From positions 1 through 46,649 of the forward strand of contig MNVA01000007.1 of assembly GCA_001871325.1 (NCBI GenBank): 46,649 bases of DNA. The letters are read 5' to 3'. The position numbers and the translations under genes were made by a program. This DNA is from Ignavibacteria bacterium CG1_02_37_35 (GTDB lineage Bacteria > Bacteroidota > Ignavibacteria > Ignavibacteriales > Ignavibacteriaceae). This document shows positions 16,810-24,803 of this stretch, in pieces (the stretch's first letter is position 1; every line of letters starts with the position of its first letter). The notes beneath the pieces were generated by a model that had not been told where the DNA came from, made no database searches, and saw only the letters and a list, made by a program, of their open reading frames with translations.

Positions 16810-17541
16810 TTAACCTTTCATGGCAAGCACGCCGAGTGTTCTACCTGAGCACTTGCCGTCTCGTCTAAAGGAATGGAACAAAGAATTCCATTCATAACTG
16901 CATAATGTTGAAAGCTGAATATTTTCTTTCCTCACCTCAAATTTACGCAAAATGTCATAATTAATTTTAGCTACATCAAGGAGGAATTTTTCCCCATCCG
17001 GCAATAAATATTTTTCATCAAAATTCCGGGCAACTTCCTCACCAACTTCGTAATTTTTCTGACTAATCGAAGGACCCAGATAAACAATAATTTCTTTCGG
17101 ATCTGCTTTGCAATCTTCTTCAAGCATAAGCATTGTTTTTTCTAAAATTTTAAGAGATGTGCCCCGCCAACCCGAATGAACCCCTGCAATAATTTTCCGT
17201 TTGGGTTCATAAAGAAAAATGGAAGCGCAATCCGCAGTACTGATCGCCAGACCAAGATTAAGTTTATCTGTAATCATAGCATCGCTCTCTCCCTGATCCC
17301 CGGGTTTATCAACGAAAATAATTTTATCTCCATGAACCTGATGCTGAGTAGCCACCCGGTTCGACAAAGTAAGCGATTGAAAAAACCTTTGTCTATCCAT
17401 TTGCACCCTTTGGTTATCATCTCCCACTGTTAATGATAGATTAAAACCAAACGGGGATTTCGATTCGTCATCAATTTTAGAAGCCATCCCGAAAATAATG
17501 TTTGGCGAGCCGTTAAATAAAAGAGATTTGAGGATTACCAT
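16810..17541 (-). CDS. pgeF: peptidoglycan editing factor / YfiH-type multicopper-fold protein
   Basis: A 243-residue protein of the YfiH/PgeF (formerly 'polyphenol oxidase laccase') family. Its landmarks are ATQHQVHGDKI, the cysteine-histidine metal site in STADCASI and AGVHSGWRGT, and the C-terminal SLFHSFRRDGKCSGRTLGVLAMKG. In E. coli PgeF removes mis-incorporated amino acids from peptidoglycan precursors; related proteins also show purine nucleoside activity, so the exact reaction is uncertain. It is the first gene of the operon reading down to DUF302, and is divergent from surE. No clear promoter motif is visible in the gap. Confidence 0.9.
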   Translation of the reverse strand: MVILKSLLFNGSPNIIFGMASKIDDESKSPFGFNLSLTVGDDNQRVQMDRQRFFQSLTLSNRVATQHQVHGDKIIFVDKPGDQGESDAMITDKLNLGLAISTADCASIFLYEPKRKIIAGVHSGWRGTSLKILEKTMLMLEEDCKADPKEIIVYLGPSISQKNYEVGEEVARNFDEKYLLPDGEKFLLDVAKINYDILRKFEVRKENIQLSTLCSYEWNSLFHSFRRDGKCSGRTLGVLAMKG

Positions 17542-17671
17542 AAAAGTTAGTTAGAATAAGAGAAATACTTTATTTTAGGAAAGAAAATTTAATATGCTTT
17601 TAAATTTCTTTCCCAAAGATATTAAAATAATTCCTCGACACTCATTATTCGCAATAGAAAAGGATAATTTT

Positions 17672-18436
17672 TTGAAGATTCTTATTTCAAACGATGACGG
17701 CATTGATTCCCTCGGCATTTTTCATTTATGCAACGCTTTAAAAGAAATTGGCGAAGTTACGGTTGTTGCCCCTTTGAGTGAGCAAAGTGCAGTTGGGCAC
17801 GCTATAACGATGATGCATCCTTTACGGGTTATAAAATTTTATAAAGACGGCACTTTTTTCGGTTATGCAGTGGATGGAACGCCTGCCGATTGTGTAAAAA
17901 TGGGGGTTAGAAATATTCTCGGTTTTCTTCCCGATGTTGTTGTCTCCGGTATTAATCACGGTTCCAATACTGCAACCAGTGTAATTTATTCGGGAACTGT
18001 TTCAGCAGCAAGAGAAGCGGCTATCATGGATATTCCGGCAATCGCCATCTCCGTTACCAGTCACAATGTTTTCAACTTTGAAACCGCGTGCAACACCGCA
18101 AAAAAACTTGTTAAGTTGATCGGTGAAAAAGGATTGAAAAAAGGCACTCTTCTTAATGTAAATGTTCCTGACCTCCCTGCCTCAGAAATAAAAGGAGTGC
18201 TGCTGACTAAACAGGGAAAATCTAAATGGGATGATGTCTATGAAAAAAGAGTTGATCCTTATGGAAAGGAATATTTTTGGCTTACGGGAGACTTTGTTCA
18301 AACAGACGATAACCTTAATCTCGACCAATTTGCCGTTTCACAGAATTACGTTTCCGTTACACCTATTCACTTTGACTTAACCGATTATAAAACTTACGAC
18401 GAAATGAGCGAGTGGAAAATTGATTCACTCCTTTAG
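17672..18436 (+). CDS. surE: 5'/3'-nucleotidase SurE
   Basis: A 254-residue metal-dependent nucleotidase. The metal-binding ISNDDGIDSLG lies at the very N-terminus, followed by VVAPLSEQSAVGHAIT, YAVDGTPADCVKMG and VVSGINHGSNTA, which together make the SurE active site. An open frame extends upstream to an ATG at 17594 and would add 26 residues of no family resemblance. I place the start at TTG 17672 because AAAGGA lies 7 nt upstream and because family members begin directly with a short strand before NDDG. SurE dephosphorylates nucleoside monophosphates and is a stationary-phase survival enzyme. Confidence 0.9.
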   Translation: MKILISNDDGIDSLGIFHLCNALKEIGEVTVVAPLSEQSAVGHAITMMHPLRVIKFYKDGTFFGYAVDGTPADCVKMGVRNILGFLPDVVVSGINHGSNTATSVIYSGTVSAAREAAIMDIPAIAISVTSHNVFNFETACNTAKKLVKLIGEKGLKKGTLLNVNVPDLPASEIKGVLLTKQGKSKWDDVYEKRVDPYGKEYFWLTGDFVQTDDNLNLDQFAVSQNYVSVTPIHFDLTDYKTYDEMSEWKIDSLL

Positions 18437-18468
18437 TATTCGCTTTGTTTTAAGCATTTGATTTTACA

Positions 18469-20589
18469 ATGAATATCTCATTTCAGATTAATGGATTTAT
18501 TTTAGCCGGGGTTGCTATACTGCTTACCGGATATGCGATGTTTGTGTACATGAATACCATCCCAAATATTTCAAAGAAGAAAAAGATAGTTCTTGTGGTG
18601 TTAAGAATCCTTGCTTTGATCTTACTTTTTGCGATGATCTTTGAGCCTCTCCTCAAAATTGAAAAGGAAAAGATCAATCAGCCGGTACATTTTTTCTTTG
18701 TTGATAATTCAAAATCACTCAAGCAATTTGAAGACAAATCTCCCTTTATTTCAGAGCAGTTTTTAACTGAAGTTAAAAAACTTCCATCAAGTTCATTCAA
18801 ATTATTTACGTTTGGAAGTACTGTTTCTCAAGAGCTGCCAGTTGATTCTGCAGATTTTTCATTTACCAAACCCTCGACCAATTTCTCAAAAATATTTTCC
18901 TCTCTTCAAAAAGAAGAAACTCTTGCTTCGATAACCATTGTGAGCGACGGTATCATTACTGAAGGGACAAGCCCGCAATATCAAGCTGAAAAGCTTAACG
19001 TGCCGATTTTTACTATCGGAGTTGGAGATTCAACTACAAAAAAAGATATTTCAATTCAAAATATTCTTCATAACGAATTTCTTTACACCGGTACAAACAC
19101 GCCATTTCTTATTTCGGTTGCACACCATGGTTTTAGCGGCGCAAAATCTACGCTTTCTCTCTTCGAAGATAATTCCTTCTTACAGGCAAAAGAAATTTCA
19201 TTTACAGAAAGTGAACTTCAGAACATTGAGTTTTTGTACAAGCCTAAATCACCGGGTGAGAAAAAGATCTCGTTCGTGCTTGCTCCTCTAAAAAATGAAT
19301 ATTCCATCGAAAACAACCGGCAATCCATTTTTGTAAAAGTATTGGCTAATAAACTTTCGGTCGTCCTACTGGCAGGCGCTCCGTCTGCCGATATAACTTT
19401 TATTAAAAATTCTTTACAAGCTGATACCAACAATTTTGTTCGATCATTTACACAAATAACCCCAACGCAGTACCTTGAAAAAATTTTGCCGGACAAGGCT
19501 CTGGATGATGCGGATGTTCTTTATTTAGTAAATTTTCCCTCTTCGCAAACTGCAAATGGGCTGGTAAATAAAGTAGCTCAGCTTATTAAAGAGAAAAATC
19601 TTCCTTATTTTTTTCTGTTGACTTCTTCCGTTGATCATGCAAAGCTTCGTATTATGCAAAATGAATTGCCATTTAGTTTTAGTAAGACTGACAAATCGGT
19701 AGTTGAGGCTCAACCTGTAATAACGGATGAATTTCTTCGTAATCCTATCTTACAATTCAGCGGAAAAAATGTCCTTGAACAATGGAACAATCTTCCCCCC
19801 GTTTATAAACCTAATTGGGAGCTATTTGCAAAGCCCGGAAGCGAAGTTCTTGCCAAAACAAGAATCAATAACATTGCGCTGAATTCTCCATTAATAATTT
19901 CGAACCGACTTGGCGGCAAGCGTGCGATTGCTTTGTTTGCAAGCGATATCTGGAAATGGAAATTACAGAAAGCCTCAACACAGCTTGATCTATTTGACCG
20001 CTTTTTGTCAAATGGACTAAAATGGTTGCACGCCGTTGAGCAAAAGAAACCAGTGACAATCTCAACCAATAAAAAGTTTTATTCAACCGGGGAAAAAATC
20101 TATGTTACCGCCGAAGTATATGATGAAGCTTTCAACGCTTTAAATGACGCGGATATCAAGGGATCGGTCAAGAGCAAGGATACTGAAGTTCCCATCTCAT
20201 TTTCAAATATTGGAAATGGATTGTACGAAGGTGATCTTACCGCACCCGGAAAAGGCGATTACATTTTGTCCGGAGAAGCATTTCTCGATCACAAATCTCT
20301 TGGAACGGATAATGAAAGATTTTCTATCGGTGATCTTGATTATGAGCTTCAAAATACAAAGATGAATAGCGACTTGCTCAAACTTTTAGCGAAAGAAACA
20401 AAGGGTAAATTCTTTTATAACTCAACCGGAAATTTAATTAATATACTGAAAGAGATAAGTAAGAACACTGGTAAAAGTAAAATTGAAGTAAAAGAATACC
20501 GGCTATGGTCAAGTGACCTTCTGCTTGCGCTTATCATTTTCTTATTTGCCGCTGAATGGTTCATAAGAAAACGGGAAGGTCTATTATAA
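18469..20589 (+). CDS. large membrane VWA-domain protein
   Basis: A 706-residue protein with two N-terminal transmembrane helices (about 8-28 and 38-60), a VWA-like domain whose MIDAS reads DNSKS at residues 79-83 and continues to SITIVSDGIITEG and IGVGDST near 165-195, then a long exported beta-rich region and a final transmembrane helix near 685-698 (LLLALIIFLFAAEWF). Helices at both ends around a large exported part resemble Bacteroidota VWA-containing membrane proteins with a glutamine-amidotransferase-like section (VLLAGAPSADITFIKNSLQ). The function is unknown. It lies 32 nt after surE and 6 nt before the ComF gene. Confidence 0.75.
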   Translation: MNISFQINGFILAGVAILLTGYAMFVYMNTIPNISKKKKIVLVVLRILALILLFAMIFEPLLKIEKEKINQPVHFFFVDNSKSLKQFEDKSPFISEQFLTEVKKLPSSSFKLFTFGSTVSQELPVDSADFSFTKPSTNFSKIFSSLQKEETLASITIVSDGIITEGTSPQYQAEKLNVPIFTIGVGDSTTKKDISIQNILHNEFLYTGTNTPFLISVAHHGFSGAKSTLSLFEDNSFLQAKEISFTESELQNIEFLYKPKSPGEKKISFVLAPLKNEYSIENNRQSIFVKVLANKLSVVLLAGAPSADITFIKNSLQADTNNFVRSFTQITPTQYLEKILPDKALDDADVLYLVNFPSSQTANGLVNKVAQLIKEKNLPYFFLLTSSVDHAKLRIMQNELPFSFSKTDKSVVEAQPVITDEFLRNPILQFSGKNVLEQWNNLPPVYKPNWELFAKPGSEVLAKTRINNIALNSPLIISNRLGGKRAIALFASDIWKWKLQKASTQLDLFDRFLSNGLKWLHAVEQKKPVTISTNKKFYSTGEKIYVTAEVYDEAFNALNDADIKGSVKSKDTEVPISFSNIGNGLYEGDLTAPGKGDYILSGEAFLDHKSLGTDNERFSIGDLDYELQNTKMNSDLLKLLAKETKGKFFYNSTGNLINILKEISKNTGKSKIEVKEYRLWSSDLLLALIIFLFAAEWFIRKREGLL

Positions 20590-20595
20590 GCTGTA

Positions 20596-21279
20596 ATGAA
20601 GATGCTTTCCGCCGTATTTGATTTCATTCTTCCGCGCTTCTGCCCTTCGTGCAAAAACAAATTAACTCTTGGCGAAAATTGCATCTGTGCTTCATGCCGG
20701 AATGCTTTTGTTTATACAGACGAGAAACTTCTTCTTAATGAATACGGGAGAAAGTTTTCAGAGTCCAATATCATTTCTGACTTTTATCCCCTTTTAGTTT
20801 TTGAGAAGAGCTCTTCGTTACAGGAAATAATTCATCAAATAAAATATCAGAAAAAATTCTTGCTGGCTGTTGAACTTGGCAGGATGCTTGGGAAAACATT
20901 GTCAGCAAAGAAACCAAATTGGGGAATTGATCTCACTATTCCGGTGCCGCTTCATTCATTAAAGAAAGCTGAACGTGGTTATAATCAATCGTTTTACATA
21001 GCTAAAGGAATTAGGCAAGTTGTCAATTTTCCCGTTTCTCAATCAATCTTAAAAAGAAAAAGATACACAGAATCCCAGACGAAAAAAAATTTAGCTGAAC
21101 GTGCGGAAAATATGACGGAGGCTTTCTCGGTGAGACACGCAGATAAAATTAAAGGATATAATATTTTGTTGGTTGACGATGTAATTACTACCGGTGCAAC
21201 GATAAAAGAGTGTGGGAAGATTCTGAAAGCAAGCGGAGCCGCCAATATTTATGCGGCTTCCATAGCCCTGGCTGTCTAA
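20596..21279 (+). CDS. ComF family protein (zinc ribbon plus phosphoribosyltransferase)
   Basis: A 227-residue protein. The N-terminal zinc-ribbon-like motif has cysteines at 16, 19, 29, 31 and 34 (RFCPSCKNK; ENCICASCR). The C-terminal phosphoribosyltransferase domain carries the PRPP-binding LLVDDVITTGATIKECGKIL near residue 190, and the IPVPLHSLKKAERGYNQSFYIAKGI motif. These are ComF/GntX hallmarks. In competent bacteria ComF helps bring transformed DNA into the cytoplasm; in others the role is unclear. It directly follows the VWA gene, so surE, the VWA gene and this one may form an operon. Confidence 0.9.
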   Translation: MKMLSAVFDFILPRFCPSCKNKLTLGENCICASCRNAFVYTDEKLLLNEYGRKFSESNIISDFYPLLVFEKSSSLQEIIHQIKYQKKFLLAVELGRMLGKTLSAKKPNWGIDLTIPVPLHSLKKAERGYNQSFYIAKGIRQVVNFPVSQSILKRKRYTESQTKKNLAERAENMTEAFSVRHADKIKGYNILLVDDVITTGATIKECGKILKASGAANIYAASIALAV

Positions 21280-21297
21280 CTTATTTTCCTCAATTTT

Positions 21298-21351
21298 TCT
21301 TAATCGTAATCTTTTTCATAACCTTAATCTTCTTTATTTTGTGGATTAAGA
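21298..21351. terminator. possible weak bidirectional terminator between comF-like gene and argS
   Basis: TCTTAATC (21298-21305) pairs perfectly with GATTAAGA (21344-21351), and the gap also holds several T-rich runs. Convergent genes on both sides would need termination here. The stem is short, AT-rich and has a 38-nt loop, so this is weak evidence. Confidence 0.25.
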
Positions 21352-21403
21352 TAAGAATTTAAATTAGGAATTATTTTTCTATTATAAATCCAATACAAAT
21401 ACC

Positions 21404-23032
21404 TTACATTCGATCCGGTGCAGTAACTCCAAGAATACTTAATCCGTTTTTCAAAACAATTTTAGTGGCAAGCGCCAGGGCAATACGCGCTTCTGCAAGA
21501 TTTTTTTCAGTTCCTAAAATTCTGCAAAATGTATAAAATTTATGAAATGATGCTGCCAATTCTTCCAGGTACGCTGCAATTCTGTTCGGCTCAAAATATT
21601 CTGCAGCAAGCAATACTTCTTCTTCAAATTGGTGAAGTTTTCGTATAAGTTTAAGTTCTTCATCTGCTTGTAAGAGATTTAAATGATCGGTTGCGGCTGC
21701 CAGTTTTTCGTTTTCGATTGCACGAACAATTGAACATATTCTTGCGTGAGCATATTGCAAATAGAAGACGGGGTTTTCATCCGAATGTTTTTTTGCAAGC
21801 GCAAGGTCAAAATTCATATGCGTTGAAATGTTCCGCATATTAAAAAAGTAGCGCACCACATCGGCTCCAACCTCATCTGTCAATTCGTCAAGTGTAACGT
21901 AATTTGCTTTACGGGTTGACATTTTTACAATTTCGCCGTTTTGAGTGATTGTAACAAATTGATGAATAAGTACTTTCACTTTACTTGAATCATAACCCAG
22001 CGCTTGTAATGCCGCCAAAACATCGGGATAAGTTGCGTTATGGTCCGAGCCAAATAAATCAACAATGAGGTCGAACTTTCTATCAAATTTTGTAATATGG
22101 TAAGCAACGTCAGGCAAGCGGTACGTCGGTTCACCGGTTGATTTCACTATTACTTTATCCTGTTCGTTTCCAAGCTCAGAAAGTTTCAGCCAAATAGCTC
22201 CATCTTTTTCATAAGAGAGATTTTTATCGGCGAAAGTTTTTAAGAGGTTTTCAATTTTCTTCTCTTCGTATAAAGTGTTCTCGTTAAAGAAACTTTTATG
22301 TTTTATTTTTAAACGTTGGAGAGTTTTTTCGATGTCAAGAAATATTTCCTTTTCAGCTTTCTCTTTAAACTTTCCCTCAGCTTCTTCATTTCTGAGCGTA
22401 TCTCCAAATTCATTATTTAAACTTTCGGCAATGGCTTTTATATATTCACCTTGATAATAATCCTCCGGGAATTCAATTGTATCGCCGAGCGATTCCAGAT
22501 ACCGGAGCCGGACAGAATCGCCAAGCACACGCATCTGTCTGCCTGCGTTGTTAAAATAATATTCACGGTCAACTTCGTATCCGGTCCATTCTAACAGATT
22601 GGCAAGCGTATCGCCGCAAACCGCGTTTCTGCCATGCCCAACAGTTAATGGACCTGTTGGATTTGCAGAGACGAATTCAACGTTTGCACGTTTACCGGCA
22701 TGCTTTTTTGATTTACCAAATTCATCTTTCTCTTTAAGGATGATTTCAATTTTTTTAGCAAGAAAATCTGGATGAAAAAAGAAATTGATGAATCCCGGTC
22801 CGGCAATTTCAACTTTTGTAATTTTGGTTGAATCAATGGTTAGGTTAGCAATAATTTCATTAGCAATTTCACGCGGATTTTTCTTCAATGTCTTCGAAAG
22901 CAGCATTGCGGCATTTGAAGAAATATCGCCGTGGGTTTCTATCTTCGGGCGATCAAAACTAATTTGAATTTCACGCAAATGAGGTAATTTATAAGCAGCT
23001 TCATCAAAAAGTGAAGCCAAATAATTTTTCAA
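21404..23032 (-). CDS. argS: arginyl-tRNA synthetase
   Basis: A 542-residue class I synthetase that charges tRNA-Arg. The HIGH-like signature is in NPTGPLTVGHGRNA near residue 112, the KMSKS-like motif is VKMSTRKANYVTL near residue 377, and the C-terminal anticodon-binding domain has YLQYAHARICSIVRA followed by helices. The N-terminal Add-1 domain is present and the length is normal. The start is TTG (23032-23030) with GAGGGAG about 7 nt upstream, and it overlaps the rsfS stop as TTGA. It is the last gene of its operon. Confidence 0.95.
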   Translation of the reverse strand: MKNYLASLFDEAAYKLPHLREIQISFDRPKIETHGDISSNAAMLLSKTLKKNPREIANEIIANLTIDSTKITKVEIAGPGFINFFFHPDFLAKKIEIILKEKDEFGKSKKHAGKRANVEFVSANPTGPLTVGHGRNAVCGDTLANLLEWTGYEVDREYYFNNAGRQMRVLGDSVRLRYLESLGDTIEFPEDYYQGEYIKAIAESLNNEFGDTLRNEEAEGKFKEKAEKEIFLDIEKTLQRLKIKHKSFFNENTLYEEKKIENLLKTFADKNLSYEKDGAIWLKLSELGNEQDKVIVKSTGEPTYRLPDVAYHITKFDRKFDLIVDLFGSDHNATYPDVLAALQALGYDSSKVKVLIHQFVTITQNGEIVKMSTRKANYVTLDELTDEVGADVVRYFFNMRNISTHMNFDLALAKKHSDENPVFYLQYAHARICSIVRAIENEKLAAATDHLNLLQADEELKLIRKLHQFEEEVLLAAEYFEPNRIAAYLEELAASFHKFYTFCRILGTEKNLAEARIALALATKIVLKNGLSILGVTAPDRM

Positions 23033-23568
23033 CCGTTCGCTCCCTCAGTTTCAACCTTTTTCGTTTTTGTTTTCACAGCGCTATCTTTTGGGGGTTCGCC
23101 TTTAGCTTTTACTACTTTGGATTTAGCTTTAGGTTTTTCCGTCTTCTGCTTCACCGCACTAACTTTAGCTGATTTTTCATCAGTTTTTTCGGCTTTCGAT
23201 TTCACCGCGCGAACTTTTGTGGGGGTATCCTCGATCTCCATGATAGGCGCATCTCCCCAAAGCTTTTCTAAATTGTAATATGTTCGTCTATCTTTTTGAA
23301 AGACGTGAATGACAACGTCAACATAATCAAGCAATACCCATTGAAGAGCTGTTGTTCCTTCTTTATGCCAAAGTTTGATCCCTTCATCACGCAAAGATTT
23401 ATCAATATTATCTGCAATAGCTCTTACCTGCGTATCGGAATCAGCCGAGCAGAGAATGAAATAATCTGCAATCGTTGAAACTGCCATTAATTCAATTACC
23501 TTAACTTCGCTTCCTTTTTTTTCAAAAATAAGCCGGGTAATTTTTTTTACCAGTTGTTTTGTTGTCAA
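23029..23568 (-). CDS. rsfS: ribosome silencing factor RsfS (Iojap family) with basic C-terminal extension
   Basis: The first ~108 of 179 residues are the RsfS/Iojap domain, with VIELMAVSTIADYFILCSA, SLRDEGIKLWHKEG and WVLLDYVDVVIHVFQKDRR. RsfS binds ribosomal protein L14 and blocks subunit joining in starved cells. Beyond the domain lies a Lys/Ala-rich tail with three similar units, AVKSKAEK (121-128), AVKQKTEK (138-145) and AVKTKTKK (164-171), which is not part of the family core. The start is TTG (23568-23566) with a strong AAAGGAG upstream, and it overlaps the previous stop as TTGA. Confidence 0.93.
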   Translation of the reverse strand: MTTKQLVKKITRLIFEKKGSEVKVIELMAVSTIADYFILCSADSDTQVRAIADNIDKSLRDEGIKLWHKEGTTALQWVLLDYVDVVIHVFQKDRRTYYNLEKLWGDAPIMEIEDTPTKVRAVKSKAEKTDEKSAKVSAVKQKTEKPKAKSKVVKAKGEPPKDSAVKTKTKKVETEGANG

Positions 23569-24047
23569 AGTTTCTCCTTTGAATCTTTGTAATTTGAAAA
23601 ATCTTTTCCTGCTAAAACTGTTACATCTAAAAATAAAGTTTTATTTATCTGCCGGATAATTTGTTGATCAGAAACACCAAGTATCCCGGCAATTTTTTTT
23701 GCTTTTAACAGATTGCCGGATCTATCAATAATAAGAGTCTCGTCAACATTAAATTGATAATAATTCCCTGACTGAATAACATCAATCTTATTGCTTCTTA
23801 AGAGATCTGTAAGTTTATCTCCCATCCCTTCTATCCCGCAACCATTTACAATTTCAGCCTTGATGGGAACCGAAGAGTTCTGTGTAGTTGTTGAACCTTC
23901 AGCGGGGAAAATTTTGATAATTTTGATAGAAGAGGAATAGCCCAAATATCCGATGATCGAAAGAAGTAGAAAAACTGACAGTAACACAATCAGGGATGAA
24001 GAAGTAGTGGAATTAGTCTTTTTTTTATTTTGCGATGTATCTCTCAA
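23565..24047 (-). CDS. LytR C-terminal (LytR_C) domain protein
   Basis: A 160-residue single-pass membrane protein: a short N-terminal cytoplasmic part, a transmembrane helix near residues 19-38 (SLIVLLSVFLLLSIIGYLGYSS), and an exported LytR_C domain with AEIVNGCGIEGMGDKLTDLLRS, VDETLIIDRSGN and ALVTVLAGKD-like ends (LDVTVLAGKDF). The stand-alone domain, without the LytR-CpsA-Psr catalytic part, is found next to rsfS in this phylum, and its role is unknown. The start appears to be TTG at 24047 without a convincing SD, so it is less certain than the others. Confidence 0.82.
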   Translation of the reverse strand: MRDTSQNKKKTNSTTSSSLIVLLSVFLLLSIIGYLGYSSSIKIIKIFPAEGSTTTQNSSVPIKAEIVNGCGIEGMGDKLTDLLRSNKIDVIQSGNYYQFNVDETLIIDRSGNLLKAKKIAGILGVSDQQIIRQINKTLFLDVTVLAGKDFSNYKDSKEKL

Positions 24048-24062
24048 AAGCGAATGTCTTAC

Positions 24063-24557
24063 TTATCTTCCAAATAAAAGGTTTTCAGAAAACCCGCTGC
24101 CAAACCGGTTGTACCCATAAAAATCATTGTAAAACCCACCCGGAATATTTCTGTATTGAAGGCTGATATTCACGTCTTTCCATGGCTGATAATTTAACTG
24201 TGCGCCGCTTAAATAAATTCCATTGATCTGATTTTGATAATTCTTTCCGAATGAACTATATGGTGAGTGAACCAGGCTTGCATCTACCTGCATATTAAAA
24301 TTATCTGCTAATTTATATCTCATGGTATTTGTATAGACACCGAGCGCCAAACCGTAATTTCCGCCCGCTGTATAGGACATACTGTAGGAATGTGACATAG
24401 AAAAATTCTCCGGGTTGATGAATCCAATCAACAACGAAGGAGTGTTGTTATTTATCATTCCTTCCTGAATTGAAGGTTTAAAGATATTTTTGTCCTTAAA
24501 CTGGGAAAAGCAGTTAATCGAAGCAACTGCAAATATCACTAAAAGAATTTTTTTCAT
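24063..24557 (-). CDS. small exported protein, probably surface associated, unknown function
   Basis: A 164-residue protein with a signal peptide (ending INCFSQF, about residue 19). The mature part is rich in aromatic and Asn/Gly/Ser residues and alternates in a beta-like way (SMSYTAGGNYGLALGVY; ISLQYRNIPGGFYNDFYG). I do not recognise a family; similar small proteins accompany lytR_C/rsfS genes in Ignavibacteria-like genomes, as far as I recall. The ATG has GAGGAAG upstream. A TTG/TATATTTG promoter precedes it, so it is the first gene of the operon reading into argS. Confidence 0.7.
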   Translation of the reverse strand: MKKILLVIFAVASINCFSQFKDKNIFKPSIQEGMINNNTPSLLIGFINPENFSMSHSYSMSYTAGGNYGLALGVYTNTMRYKLADNFNMQVDASLVHSPYSSFGKNYQNQINGIYLSGAQLNYQPWKDVNISLQYRNIPGGFYNDFYGYNRFGSGFSENLLFGR

Positions 24558-24632
24558 CGCTCTTCCTCTTACTTAATTTTTAAAAAATGACTGTTGCAGT
24601 AAAGACATCAGGAGTTAAATCATTCTTCTCTG

Positions 24633-24664
24633 CAAATATAACCAGAAAAGGAGGCGTTATGCAA
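24633..24664 (-). promoter_or_regulatory. Bacteroidota-type promoter of the 24557-to-argS operon
   Basis: On the minus strand a -7 element TATATTTG (24640-24633), matching TAnnTTTG, lies 21 nt after a TTG -33 core (24664-24662). Transcription would start near 24626, about 70 nt before the ATG. Confidence 0.6.
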
Positions 24665-24722
24665 CATTAATTAGTCGCTTTTTCCACAAGAAAGTTTCTT
24701 TTTCACTTGTAATACTTTAAAA

Positions 24723-24754
24723 TAAGAAAAGCCGCATCTCAGCGGCTTTTCTTA
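24723..24754 (-). terminator. Rho-independent terminator closing the five-gene surface operon
   Basis: A perfect 13-bp stem TAAGAAAAGCCGC / GCGGCTTTTCTTA with a 6-nt loop, followed by TTTTAA on the minus strand. It lies about 50 nt past the stop of the 24804-27185 gene and is the strongest hairpin in this part of the window. Confidence 0.88.
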
Positions 24755-24803
24755 AAAGAACAGAACAATGAAATTACTTCATCAAGACCTGTCCGCCAAC
24801 GTT

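Noticed and set aside
17594-17671. N-terminal extension of SurE from ATG 17594
   Set aside because: The added 26 residues have no family resemblance, and TTG 17672 has AAAGGA upstream and starts in the normal family place.
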